From contig NZ_JAUCZH010000004.1 in assembly GCF_030373185.1 (NCBI RefSeq), positions 62,001 through 126,000 of the forward strand: a stretch of DNA of 64,000 nt. Direction: 5' to 3'. The stretch comes from Tabrizicola sp. GTDB lineage: Bacteria; Pseudomonadota; Alphaproteobacteria; Rhodobacterales; Rhodobacteraceae. Position numbers and translations under genes: made by a program. Positions 37,772-45,226 of this stretch are shown piece by piece; within the stretch, counting starts at the first letter, position 1; every line of letters begins with the position of its first letter. Below the pieces are notes generated by a model. That model did not search any database, was not told the origin of the DNA, and saw only the letters and a program-made list of their open reading frames with translations.

Positions 37772-38122
37772 TTACTTTCGCAAACGCGTTCCGATCTGTG
37801 GCTTGCCGGATTCAACCTTGGCAGGCACCGGGATCAGCACGGGTTCGCCCAAGCGTTCGCGCAGGCCGCCACCGCCACCTTGCCCGTCATCTTCCGCCAT
37901 CGACATGATCTGATAGGCAAACTGGACGGCGGAAAACACGATGCCATTGAAGAAAACCATCATCAGCGCCGCAACCCAGCCGATGTCGGACCCAAGGATC
38001 AGATGCCCGATCCCTGCAACATCGAACCAGACCAGACCTGCGGTGAACATGGCGGAAATGACAAAGCCCAGCGCCACGCTGCGGATGTAAAGGCGGATCA
38101 GTTCAGGCATCGTAACCCCCAT
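37772..38122 (-). CDS. Small membrane protein (DUF6460-like)
   Basis: 116 aa with two transmembrane helices (VALGFVISAMFTAGLVWF at about 16-33; WVAALMMVFFNGIVFSAVQFAYQIM at about 49-73), then a Gly-rich linker (DDGQGGGGG) and a basic C-terminus. Similar small proteins in this lineage are recorded as DUF6460, though I hold that name lightly. It lies just downstream of the Anbu cluster on the same strand, 43 bases past the Anbu stop. Function unknown. The 239-base gap to mmcB shows no further gene. Confidence 0.65.
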   Translation of the reverse strand: MGVTMPELIRLYIRSVALGFVISAMFTAGLVWFDVAGIGHLILGSDIGWVAALMMVFFNGIVFSAVQFAYQIMSMAEDDGQGGGGGLRERLGEPVLIPVPAKVESGKPQIGTRLRK

Positions 38123-38165
38123 GCTACATCATGAAGGTAGGATTGCCGCGCCCGATTGCCAAGCC

Positions 38166-38888
38166 TCAGATGGCAATCCGCGCGAATCCGTCGCGGAGAG
38201 CGGTGGACCAAGCCTCGCTCATCGCGCGAAAGGCCGGGTCGCCAGCCTCGATCCGGCGTTTCAGGGTGACCTTGCAAGCGTCCAGCTCAATGACAGCCAG
38301 ATCCAGCGGCATACCCACCGACAGGTTCGACCGCAACGTGGAATCCATGGACAACAGCACCGCCTTTTGTGCATCGGCCAGCGTGGTGGAAGGTTTCACC
38401 ACCCGGTCAAGGATCGGCTTGCCGTATTTATGCTCGCCGATCTGGAGGAAGGGCGCGTCTTCCGTCGCCTCGATGAAATTGCCTTCCGGATAGATCAGGA
38501 ACAGCCGCATTGCGCCGCCCTTCCTTTGCCCGGCGACAATCATGCTGGCACTGGCCCCTTGCGCGGCGGACAGTTTGTGGTCGATCTCTTCGCGCACCTT
38601 GGCCAGCCGGTCGCCGACAATCTCGGCCACTTTCAGCATGGTTGGCGCCAGCATGATGCTGGTTTCAGGCGTGGCTTCCGGGTCTTCGATCGCCTCGCGC
38701 AACTGCGCCAGCGCGGTCTGGCTGACAGACAGGCTGCCAGAGGTCATGATCACGATCACCCGTTCCCCCGGGTCTTCGAAAGTGAACATCTTGCGATAGG
38801 TCGAAATGTTGTCGAGCCCGGCATTGGTGCGGGTGTCCGACAAAAGCACTATGCCTTCATTCAGCAAGAGCCCAACGCAATAGGTCAT
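38166..38888 (-). CDS. Anbu proteasome-like peptidase
   Basis: Anbu (ancestral beta subunit) is an Ntn-hydrolase related to HslV and the proteasome. The mature N-terminus is MTYCVGLLLNEGIVLLSDTRTNAG: after methionine removal Thr2 would be the catalytic nucleophile, and SDTRTNAG matches the family strand carrying the aspartate. LLSMDSTLRSNLSVG and PLDLAVIELD follow. 240 aa, normal; the track's extra 19 residues would bury the threonine and are rejected. It ends a four-gene operon with transglutaminase, alpha-E and ATP-grasp genes, the known neighbourhood of Anbu. Confidence 0.9.
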   Translation of the reverse strand: MTYCVGLLLNEGIVLLSDTRTNAGLDNISTYRKMFTFEDPGERVIVIMTSGSLSVSQTALAQLREAIEDPEATPETSIMLAPTMLKVAEIVGDRLAKVREEIDHKLSAAQGASASMIVAGQRKGGAMRLFLIYPEGNFIEATEDAPFLQIGEHKYGKPILDRVVKPSTTLADAQKAVLLSMDSTLRSNLSVGMPLDLAVIELDACKVTLKRRIEAGDPAFRAMSEAWSTALRDGFARIAI

Positions 38889-38919
38889 TTCCGTCCGTCT
38901 CCCTGTCTTGTCAGGCAGC

Positions 38920-39726
38920 CTATTGGCTTGCCTGAAGGATCGCAACGGTCACATCCATTTCTTCCATGCCGCCACCACGGGCAATGCCGCGAATGGGGGC
39001 TGCATCCTGTGCGTCAAGGCCCGACCCCAGCCGGATATAGCGGTCATCCGGGCAACAGCGGTTGGCCGGGTCGAACCCCACCCAACCCAGACCGGCCAGA
39101 TACAATTCAGCCCAGGCATGCGCCGCTTCATGCGCCTGCCCGTCCGCGTCGGAAAAGAGATAACCCGACACATAGCGCCCCGGTAGCCCCCGCACCCGCG
39201 CCACGGCAATCAACGCATGGGCATGATCCTGACAGACGCCTTCACCCAAGGCCAAGGCTTCGGCTGCGGTGGTGTGGGCATGGGTCACGCCGGGCATGTA
39301 GGCAATGGCATCAGCCACCAGCGCGCTAAGGGAATGGGCCAGCGCAAGCGGGTCGCCCCCATCGGCCTGCCGTGCCAGCGCATCCAGTGCGGTATCGGCG
39401 CGTGTCGGTGTCGTGGCCAGCATGTAGCACTCTGGCGCGACGGTTTCCTTGTGGCCGCGCAGGACGCCCGTCAGGTCAACTGTTTCGACCGTGCCTTGCA
39501 CGCGCACCGTCACCTCGCTGACCGGGCCGGCCACTGTCCAGCCCTGCACCATATCACCCGCACCGTCACGGAACGACGCCCCGCGCGTGCCGCCACTGAC
39601 AGTCACCTCCCAGTCGGTCACCTTCTGCCCGGCAAAGGCTGAAGGCTGCAAGCGATGGCTTTGCACCACCGACCGCACCGGCCGATCATAATGATAGCGC
39701 GTCACATGGTCGACGGTCAGCCGCAT
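38920..39726 (-). CDS. Transglutaminase-like protein of the Anbu cluster
   Basis: 268 aa. MRLTVDHVTRYHYDRPVRSVVQSHRLQPSA is the bacterial transglutaminase N-terminal domain. The cysteine-protease core holds GEGVCQDHAHALIAVARVRGLPGRYVSGYL (Cys), HAWAELYLAGLGWVGFDPAN (His, Asp), so the Cys-His-Asp triad is complete. Start at 39726 overlaps the alpha-E stop (TGATG); the track's 118-residue extension is out-of-frame alpha-E sequence. It could cleave or cross-link an amide made by the ATP-grasp enzyme. Confidence 0.92.
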   Translation of the reverse strand: MRLTVDHVTRYHYDRPVRSVVQSHRLQPSAFAGQKVTDWEVTVSGGTRGASFRDGAGDMVQGWTVAGPVSEVTVRVQGTVETVDLTGVLRGHKETVAPECYMLATTPTRADTALDALARQADGGDPLALAHSLSALVADAIAYMPGVTHAHTTAAEALALGEGVCQDHAHALIAVARVRGLPGRYVSGYLFSDADGQAHEAAHAWAELYLAGLGWVGFDPANRCCPDDRYIRLGSGLDAQDAAPIRGIARGGGMEEMDVTVAILQASQ

Positions 39727-40676
39727 CAGCGCATCTCCCCGTTCAGATAGGTCGCATGAATCGCCTGGGCCAGCGCCGCAACCTCGGCAATGAACCGCGT
39801 CAGGTATTCGTGCAAGCCTTCGTCGAAGATATCCTCGACCGATGTCGCCTCGATCCCTGCCATCACGGCGCGGGCATGGCCCAGCGCCTCGGTCTCGCGG
39901 CCATAAGATTTTGCCAGCCGCCCCAGATGGTTGGACAGCCCAGCCACGCAGGTTGTCAAGGACCGGGGCGATTGCGGGTTCAGGATCAGGAAATCCGCGA
40001 TCTTGGCCGCTGTCACCTCGCCGCCATAGGCCCAATGGAAGGCCCGTTGCGCCCCCATGGCGCGCAACAACGTGGTCCATTGGTAATTGTCGAGGCCGGA
40101 CCCCACGAAATCCACCCGGGGCAGCAGGACATAATATTTCACGTCCATCAGACGGGCGGTATTGTCTCCACGTTCGAGATAATACCCGATGTTCAGGAAA
40201 TTATACCCATCATTGCGCAACAATGTGGCGTCAATCGCCCCACGCACCATCGCCGCATGGCGCATGACCCATTCGGTCAGGCGGGAAAGCTCCAGTTCCG
40301 ACCTTGGCCGCCGCTCCAACGCCTTCAACTCTTGAAACGCGGTGTTGAGCGCATCCCACACCTGCGTCGTCAGCGCAGTCCGCACGATCCGCCCGTTTTC
40401 CCGCGCCGACGTGATGCAGCTTGCAACGGATGAGGGGTTATCACGGTCGAAGAACAGAAAGCTCTCGATGTTCCGCTGCACCGGGTCGCCGTATTTCCTG
40501 GCAAAGGCCTCGGCCATGCCCGTCGCCTGCAACAGGCTGTCCCATTCGCTGCGATAGCCATGCGCCGACGGGATCAGGCTGATCCGGCTGCCCACCTCCA
40601 GAAGCCGCGCCACGGTATCAGCCCGCTCCATGTAGCGCGCGATCCAGTAAAGGTTGTCAGCGGTCCGGCTCAGCAT
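39726..40676 (-). CDS. Alpha-E domain protein (DUF403)
   Basis: 316 aa of mainly helical sequence. MLSRTADNLYWIARYMERADTVARLLEVG is the diagnostic N-terminus of the alpha-E family. ARENGRIVRTALTTQVWDALNTAF, YLERGDNTARLMDVKYYVLLP and RLAKSYGRETEALGHAR are other conserved segments. Biochemical role unknown; it always accompanies the circularly permuted ATP-grasp enzyme and transglutaminase. Starts 13 bases after the ATP-grasp stop. Confidence 0.93.
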   Translation of the reverse strand: MLSRTADNLYWIARYMERADTVARLLEVGSRISLIPSAHGYRSEWDSLLQATGMAEAFARKYGDPVQRNIESFLFFDRDNPSSVASCITSARENGRIVRTALTTQVWDALNTAFQELKALERRPRSELELSRLTEWVMRHAAMVRGAIDATLLRNDGYNFLNIGYYLERGDNTARLMDVKYYVLLPRVDFVGSGLDNYQWTTLLRAMGAQRAFHWAYGGEVTAAKIADFLILNPQSPRSLTTCVAGLSNHLGRLAKSYGRETEALGHARAVMAGIEATSVEDIFDEGLHEYLTRFIAEVAALAQAIHATYLNGEMR

Positions 40677-40689
40677 CCGATGCCCCCCT

Positions 40690-42099
40690 TCATTCCGCCA
40701 AGACCCAGGTATCCTTGACCCCGCCGCCTTGCGACGAGTTCACCACCAGTGACCCTTCGGTCAAAGCCACACGCGTCAAACCGCCGGGGACCAGTTCGAT
40801 CCGTTCGCCCACCAGACAATAGGGCCGCAAATCCACATGCCGGGGGGCCACGCCTTCCTCGACAAAGGTCGGCACCGAAGACAGCGCCAGTGTCGGCTGA
40901 GCGATGTAGTTGCCGGGATCTTCGACGATCTTCGCCCGGAACCGTTCCACTTCGTCGCGGCTGGATTTCGGCCCGACCAGCATCCCGTAACCACCCGAGC
41001 CGTGGACCTCTTTCACCACCAGTTCCGGCAGCTTGTCCAGCACGTATTTCAGATCATCCGGCTTGCCACATTGCCAGGTCGGCACGTTGTTCAGGATCGG
41101 CTCCTCGCCGAGATAGAAGCGCACCATTTCAGGGACAAAGCAGTAGACCGCCTTGTCATCGGCCACTCCGGCCCCGGGTGCGGAACAGATGCTGACCCCG
41201 CCCGACCGATAGACATCCATCAGCCCGGGAATGCCCAACATACTGTCAGGCCGGAAACACAGCGGGTCCAGATAGGCATCATCAAGCCGCCGATAGATCA
41301 CATCCACCCGGCGCGGACCTTCGGTGGTGCGCATGTAAGCGTATTCGCCATCGACAAACAGATCCTGCCCTTCGACCAGTTCGACGCCCATCAGATCGGC
41401 CAGCAGGGAATGCTCATAATAGGCAGAATTGAAATGCCCCGGCGTCAGGATCACCACTGTCGGCTCCCCCTGACACTTCTTCGGGGCAACACTCGCCAAT
41501 GTCCGGCGCAGCTTTTCGGAATAGCCGTCGACCGGCTCGATCCGGTTCTCGCGGAAAAGGCTGGGGAACATCCGCATCATGATCTCGCGGCTTTCCAGCA
41601 TGTAGCTGACCCCGCTTGGCGTGCGGCAATTGTCCTCCAGCACGAAGAATTCGTCCGGGCCGGTCCGCACGATGTCGATCCCGACAATGTGGCTATAAAC
41701 CCCCTTTGGCGGCACAAAGCCCGTCACGGCCTTCTCATAGGCCTCGTTCTGATAGACCAGCCGCGCCGGGATCCGGCCCGCCCGGATGATCTCGCCGCGC
41801 CCGTAGACGTCGACCAGAAACGCATTCAGCGCCCGCGCACGCTGCTTGATGCCCTTTTCCAGCTTCGCCCATTCCGCCGCCGCAAAGACCCGGGGGAACA
41901 TGTCGAACGGAATCAGCCGGTCCGGATCCCCGCCCTCGCCGTAAACGGCAAAGGTGATCCCGATCCGCCGGAACAGCGCCTCGGCCTCGGCCTGCTTCAG
42001 ACTGCGCAACTCCTGTGGCATCGCGGCCACCCAGTCTTCCAGCCGGGCATAGGGCGGGCGCACCTTGGTGCCTTGATACATTTCGTTGAACTGGCTCAA
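40690..42099 (-). CDS. Circularly permuted type 2 ATP-grasp protein
   Basis: 469-aa member of the DUF404/DUF407 ATP-grasp group. FNEMYQGTKVRPPYARLEDWVAAMP is the typical N-terminus. FVPPKGVYSHIVGIDIVRTGPDEFFVLEDNCRTPSGVSYMLESR and LPELVVKEVHGSGGYGMLVG are ATP- and metal-binding segments. It probably forms an amide or peptide bond at the expense of ATP; the substrate is unknown. The start is TTG (42099); the alternative ATG at 42081 would drop the conserved FNEM segment. First gene of the Anbu operon. Confidence 0.9.
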   Translation of the reverse strand: MSQFNEMYQGTKVRPPYARLEDWVAAMPQELRSLKQAEAEALFRRIGITFAVYGEGGDPDRLIPFDMFPRVFAAAEWAKLEKGIKQRARALNAFLVDVYGRGEIIRAGRIPARLVYQNEAYEKAVTGFVPPKGVYSHIVGIDIVRTGPDEFFVLEDNCRTPSGVSYMLESREIMMRMFPSLFRENRIEPVDGYSEKLRRTLASVAPKKCQGEPTVVILTPGHFNSAYYEHSLLADLMGVELVEGQDLFVDGEYAYMRTTEGPRRVDVIYRRLDDAYLDPLCFRPDSMLGIPGLMDVYRSGGVSICSAPGAGVADDKAVYCFVPEMVRFYLGEEPILNNVPTWQCGKPDDLKYVLDKLPELVVKEVHGSGGYGMLVGPKSSRDEVERFRAKIVEDPGNYIAQPTLALSSVPTFVEEGVAPRHVDLRPYCLVGERIELVPGGLTRVALTEGSLVVNSSQGGGVKDTWVLAE

Positions 42100-42433
42100 G
42101 CCCTAAACCCCCGACTGCTCCCGACCAGTAGAACAGGCCATCTTCCCCCGGGGAAGAGGCTTGACCCAAAAAACGCCCGCCTCCTGACCATCTGCCCAAT
42201 TTTCGGGCGCACCGAGCATGCCGCCGGAACGCGACCCACGCGACCTGACCCCTGCTCTTTTCAAAAATACTCCCGCCGGAGGCTTTCACGGCCCGCATCC
42301 GGTGCAACCGCCAGACCACCGCGCCGCGGCAGCGCCGTCCGCAGGCCCTCGATGGGCCGAGGACGGCCCGACCGATCGGGCATCGGCATAGTCGGCCCTT
42401 CCCCTGCGCCCGTCACGTGCTAGCCTTCGCCCC
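42100..42433. other. Divergent intergenic region with dispersed motif
   Basis: This 334-base gap separates the ATP-grasp gene (minus) and the exonuclease gene (plus) and must hold promoters for both. I see no convincing ORF. It contains a minus-strand copy of a motif, GAGTATTTTTGAAAAGAGCA, also found upstream of the second amidase gene, and a CCGCCGGAGG stretch beside it. Confidence 0.6.
42255..42274 (-). repeat. Dispersed GAGTATTT motif, copy 1
   Basis: The minus strand reads GAGTATTTTTGAAAAGAGCA. A near-identical copy lies at 60758-60776 on the plus strand. I recall similar sequences scattered through Rhodobacteraceae intergenic regions after GC-rich hairpins; here a short CCTCCGGCGG stretch precedes it. 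Role unknown. Confidence 0.6.
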
Positions 42434-43513
42434 ATGGCCGATCCCGTCCTCACCTTCACCGACCGCGGCATCTTTTGCCCCGCGGGAGGTTTTCACATTG
42501 ATCCCTGGCGCCCGGTCCCGCGCGCGCTGATCACCCATGGCCATTCCGACCATGCCCGCCCCGGCATGGGCAGCTACCTTGCCACCCATCAGGCGCTTCC
42601 GGTGATCCGCCGCAGGCTTGGCCCCATCACCGCCGAGGGCATCGCTTATGGCGAGGTGCGGCCGATCGGCGGCGCGCGCGTCTCGTTTCACCCGGCGGGA
42701 CATGTCCCCGGCTCGGCCCAGATCCGGGTCGAGGTGGCGGGCGAGGTCTGGGTGGTCTCGGGCGATTACAAGACCGAACCGGACGGGCTGGCCGAAGCCT
42801 TCCAGCCGGTCACCTGCCACAGCTTCATCACCGAATGCACATTTGGCCTGCCGGTCTTCCGCTGGCAGCCGCAGCCGCAAGTCATGGCCAGCATCGCGGA
42901 TTGGTGGCAGGCCAATGCGGCGGCGGGCAAGATGTCGATCCTTGGCGCCTACAGCTTTGGCAAGGCCCAACGGCTTCTTGCCGGGCTGCCCGATCTTGGC
43001 CCGATCCTCACCCATGGCGCGGTCGAAGACATGACCGAGGTCTTGCGCGCCCAAGGCTACCGCCTGCCCGCCACCATTCGCGCCACCGCCGACACCAGCG
43101 CCAAAACCCATCCCGGAGCCTTGGTCATCGCACCGCCATCGGCGCTTGGCTCGGCCTGGGCCAACCGGCTTGGCCCGGCTGAGGCGGCCTTCGTCTCTGG
43201 CTGGATGGCGGTGCGCGGCATCCGCCGCCGTCGCGCGCTTGGGACCGGGTTTGTGCTGTCGGATCACGCCGACTGGGCCGGGCTTGACGCGGCAATCACG
43301 GCAACCGGGGCAGAGCGGGTGTTCGTGACCCATGGCTATACCGCCCCATTCCGGCGCTGGCTGGAAAGCCGGGGCTATGACGCAGGGATCGTGGAAACCC
43401 GGTTTACCGGTGACGATCCCGACGATACGCCCCCCGACTTGCCGCCCGACGCGACACACGAAGCGGCACCCGACACGGCCACCAATGCGGCGGCAGATGG
43501 CGGTGCCGCATGA
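42434..43513 (+). CDS. Ligase-associated DNA exonuclease (MBL/beta-CASP type)
   Basis: 359 aa of the metallo-beta-lactamase nuclease family that accompanies bacterial ATP-dependent DNA ligases. The metal motif HGHSDHARPGM is near residue 36, FHPAGHVPGSAQIRVE and VVSGDYKTEPDGLAEAF follow, then TECTFGLPVFRW and a late SDHADWAGLD histidine. The C-terminal 35 residues are Ala/Pro/Asp-rich and non-conserved. It overlaps the ligase gene by four bases, showing a coupled repair unit. Confidence 0.92.
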   Translation: MADPVLTFTDRGIFCPAGGFHIDPWRPVPRALITHGHSDHARPGMGSYLATHQALPVIRRRLGPITAEGIAYGEVRPIGGARVSFHPAGHVPGSAQIRVEVAGEVWVVSGDYKTEPDGLAEAFQPVTCHSFITECTFGLPVFRWQPQPQVMASIADWWQANAAAGKMSILGAYSFGKAQRLLAGLPDLGPILTHGAVEDMTEVLRAQGYRLPATIRATADTSAKTHPGALVIAPPSALGSAWANRLGPAEAAFVSGWMAVRGIRRRRALGTGFVLSDHADWAGLDAAITATGAERVFVTHGYTAPFRRWLESRGYDAGIVETRFTGDDPDDTPPDLPPDATHEAAPDTATNAAADGGAA

Positions 43514-45126
43514 ACCGCTTTGCCACCCTCTTTGCAGCCCTTGACGGCACCACAAAGACCGGGGTCAAAACCCGGGCGCTTGCCGATTATTTCCGCGCGG
43601 CCCCTGAAGCGGACCGGGTCTGGACCATCGCCCTTCTGACCGGGCGTCGGCCAAGGCGGGCAGTCACCTCGACCGAACTTCACCTTTGGGCGGCCGAGGC
43701 GGCGGGCATCCCAGACTGGCTGTTTGAGGAAAGCTATTCGGTCGTGGGTGATCTGGCCGAGACCATCGCCCTTTTGCTGCCCCCGGCAGAGGCGACGGCC
43801 GACCTTGGCCTTGACGCGGCCATCCGGGGGCTGATCCGGCTGACCGGCCAGCCGGTCGAGGCGCGCAGGGCGGCTGTCCTTGCCACTTGGGGGCAACTGC
43901 CTGCAACCGAACGATTTCTTTACAACAAGCTCTTGACCGGCGGTTTTCGCATGGGGGTGGCCCAAGGGCTTCTGACCCGCGCGCTGTCACTGGCAACGGG
44001 GGTGGAAGAAGCCACCCTGGCCCACCGGCTGATGGGTGACTGGGATCCCGCCAGCACCCGGTTTTCCGCCCTGATCGACGGTGACGCCGGGGGCGACGCG
44101 CGCCCCTTTCCCTTTGCGCTGGCCAGCCCGCTTGAAGCTGGGGCCGAGACATTGGGCCAGCCAGAAGACTGGCTTGCGGAATGGAAATGGGATGGCATCC
44201 GGGGCCAGCTGATCGCCCGCCCTGGCACCTTTGCCCTTTGGAGCCGGGGCGAGGAACTTGTTACCGACCGTTTCCCCGAGTTTGGCCCCCTGGCCGATTT
44301 CCTGCCCCCCGGAACCGTGATCGACGCCGAGGTTCTGGCATGGGACCAGGCCGCCAACCGCCCCCTGCCCTTTGCAGCACTGCAACGCCGGATCGGGCGC
44401 AAGACGGTGCCGAAGGCGCTTTTGGCCGAAGCCCCGGCGCGGCTGTTGGCTTATGATCTTCTGGAAGACGGCGGCACAGACATCCGCGACCGCCCCCTGT
44501 CCCAGCGCCGGGCGCGGCTGGAGGCGATCATCGCCGCCCTGCCGCCCAGTCTTTCCCCAAGTCTTTCCCCCGGCCTGCCGCTGACACTGTCGCCGTCCCT
44601 GACCTTTCAAACCTGGGAAAGCCTGGCCCGGATCCGCGCAACCGCCCGGGAACATGAGGCAGAAGGCGTGATGCTGAAACGCGCCACATCGCCCTATTTC
44701 ACCGGGCGCAAGCGCGGTGATTGGTGGAAATGGAAACTCGACCCCTACACGGTGGACGCGGTGCTGCTTTACGCCCAAGCCGGACATGGGCGTCGGGCGA
44801 ACCTCTTTACCGATTTCACCTTTGGTGTCCGCGACGGCAACGACCTTGTGCCGTTCACCAAGGCCTATTCCGGCCTGACCGATGCCGAGTTTGGCGAAAT
44901 CACCCGCTGGGTGCAAAGGCACACGCTGGAACGATATGGCCCGGTGCGCAAAGTGCCTGCGGAACTGGTGTTCGAAATCGGGTTCGAAGGGATTCAGGAA
45001 AGCCCACGCCACAAATCCGGCATCGCCCTGCGCTTTCCCCGGATGCTGCGCTGGCGGCGCGACAAGGGGGTGGCGGAGATCGACACTCTGGCCAGCCTGC
45101 GCGCCTTGTTGCGTGCGGCGGATTGA
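43510..45126 (+). CDS. ATP-dependent DNA ligase
   Basis: 538-aa bacterial ATP-dependent ligase of the LigB/LigC-like cluster type. An N-terminal DNA-binding domain (residues 1-190) precedes the adenylation domain with motif I EWKWDGIRGQLI (lysine at the AMP site), LWSRGEELVTDRFPE and GTVIDAEVLAW. The motif V-like segment AEGVMLKRATSPYFTGRKRGDWWKWK leads to the OB domain. Between about residues 345 and 365 there is a Ser/Pro/Leu repeat insert (PSLSPSLSPGLPL). It follows the exonuclease; the usual helicase and phosphoesterase partners are absent here. Confidence 0.93.
   Translation: MNRFATLFAALDGTTKTGVKTRALADYFRAAPEADRVWTIALLTGRRPRRAVTSTELHLWAAEAAGIPDWLFEESYSVVGDLAETIALLLPPAEATADLGLDAAIRGLIRLTGQPVEARRAAVLATWGQLPATERFLYNKLLTGGFRMGVAQGLLTRALSLATGVEEATLAHRLMGDWDPASTRFSALIDGDAGGDARPFPFALASPLEAGAETLGQPEDWLAEWKWDGIRGQLIARPGTFALWSRGEELVTDRFPEFGPLADFLPPGTVIDAEVLAWDQAANRPLPFAALQRRIGRKTVPKALLAEAPARLLAYDLLEDGGTDIRDRPLSQRRARLEAIIAALPPSLSPSLSPGLPLTLSPSLTFQTWESLARIRATAREHEAEGVMLKRATSPYFTGRKRGDWWKWKLDPYTVDAVLLYAQAGHGRRANLFTDFTFGVRDGNDLVPFTKAYSGLTDAEFGEITRWVQRHTLERYGPVRKVPAELVFEIGFEGIQESPRHKSGIALRFPRMLRWRRDKGVAEIDTLASLRALLRAAD
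44542..44607 (+). repeat. Short imperfect repeats inside the DNA ligase gene
   Basis: Two adjacent agtctttcccc units and two diverged relatives (acactgtcgccg, ccgtccctgacc) encode PSLSPSLSP and LTLSPSLTF. The stretch is in frame and lies between the adenylation and OB-fold domains, where a flexible linker would be tolerated. It looks like slippage-driven expansion. Confidence 0.7.
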
Positions 45127-45226
45127 GCTTTGCCACCAAGTCCACGGTCACAGGCCCGTTGGTCGGGGTTGCGCCGCAGGGGTCTTGCCCCCTAGATGAC
45201 ACCAACCGATCAGCCCGGAGTGACCC

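Noticed and set aside
37540-37815. 91-aa minus-strand ORF between mmcB and the small membrane protein
   Set aside because: Overlaps the start of mmcB and the LexA box and the end of the membrane-protein gene; composition is that of non-coding sequence.
42434-45126. DNA ligase pair as part of a non-homologous end-joining system
   Set aside because: No Ku or LigD polymerase domain is present; the exonuclease and ligase are of the Ku-independent cluster type.
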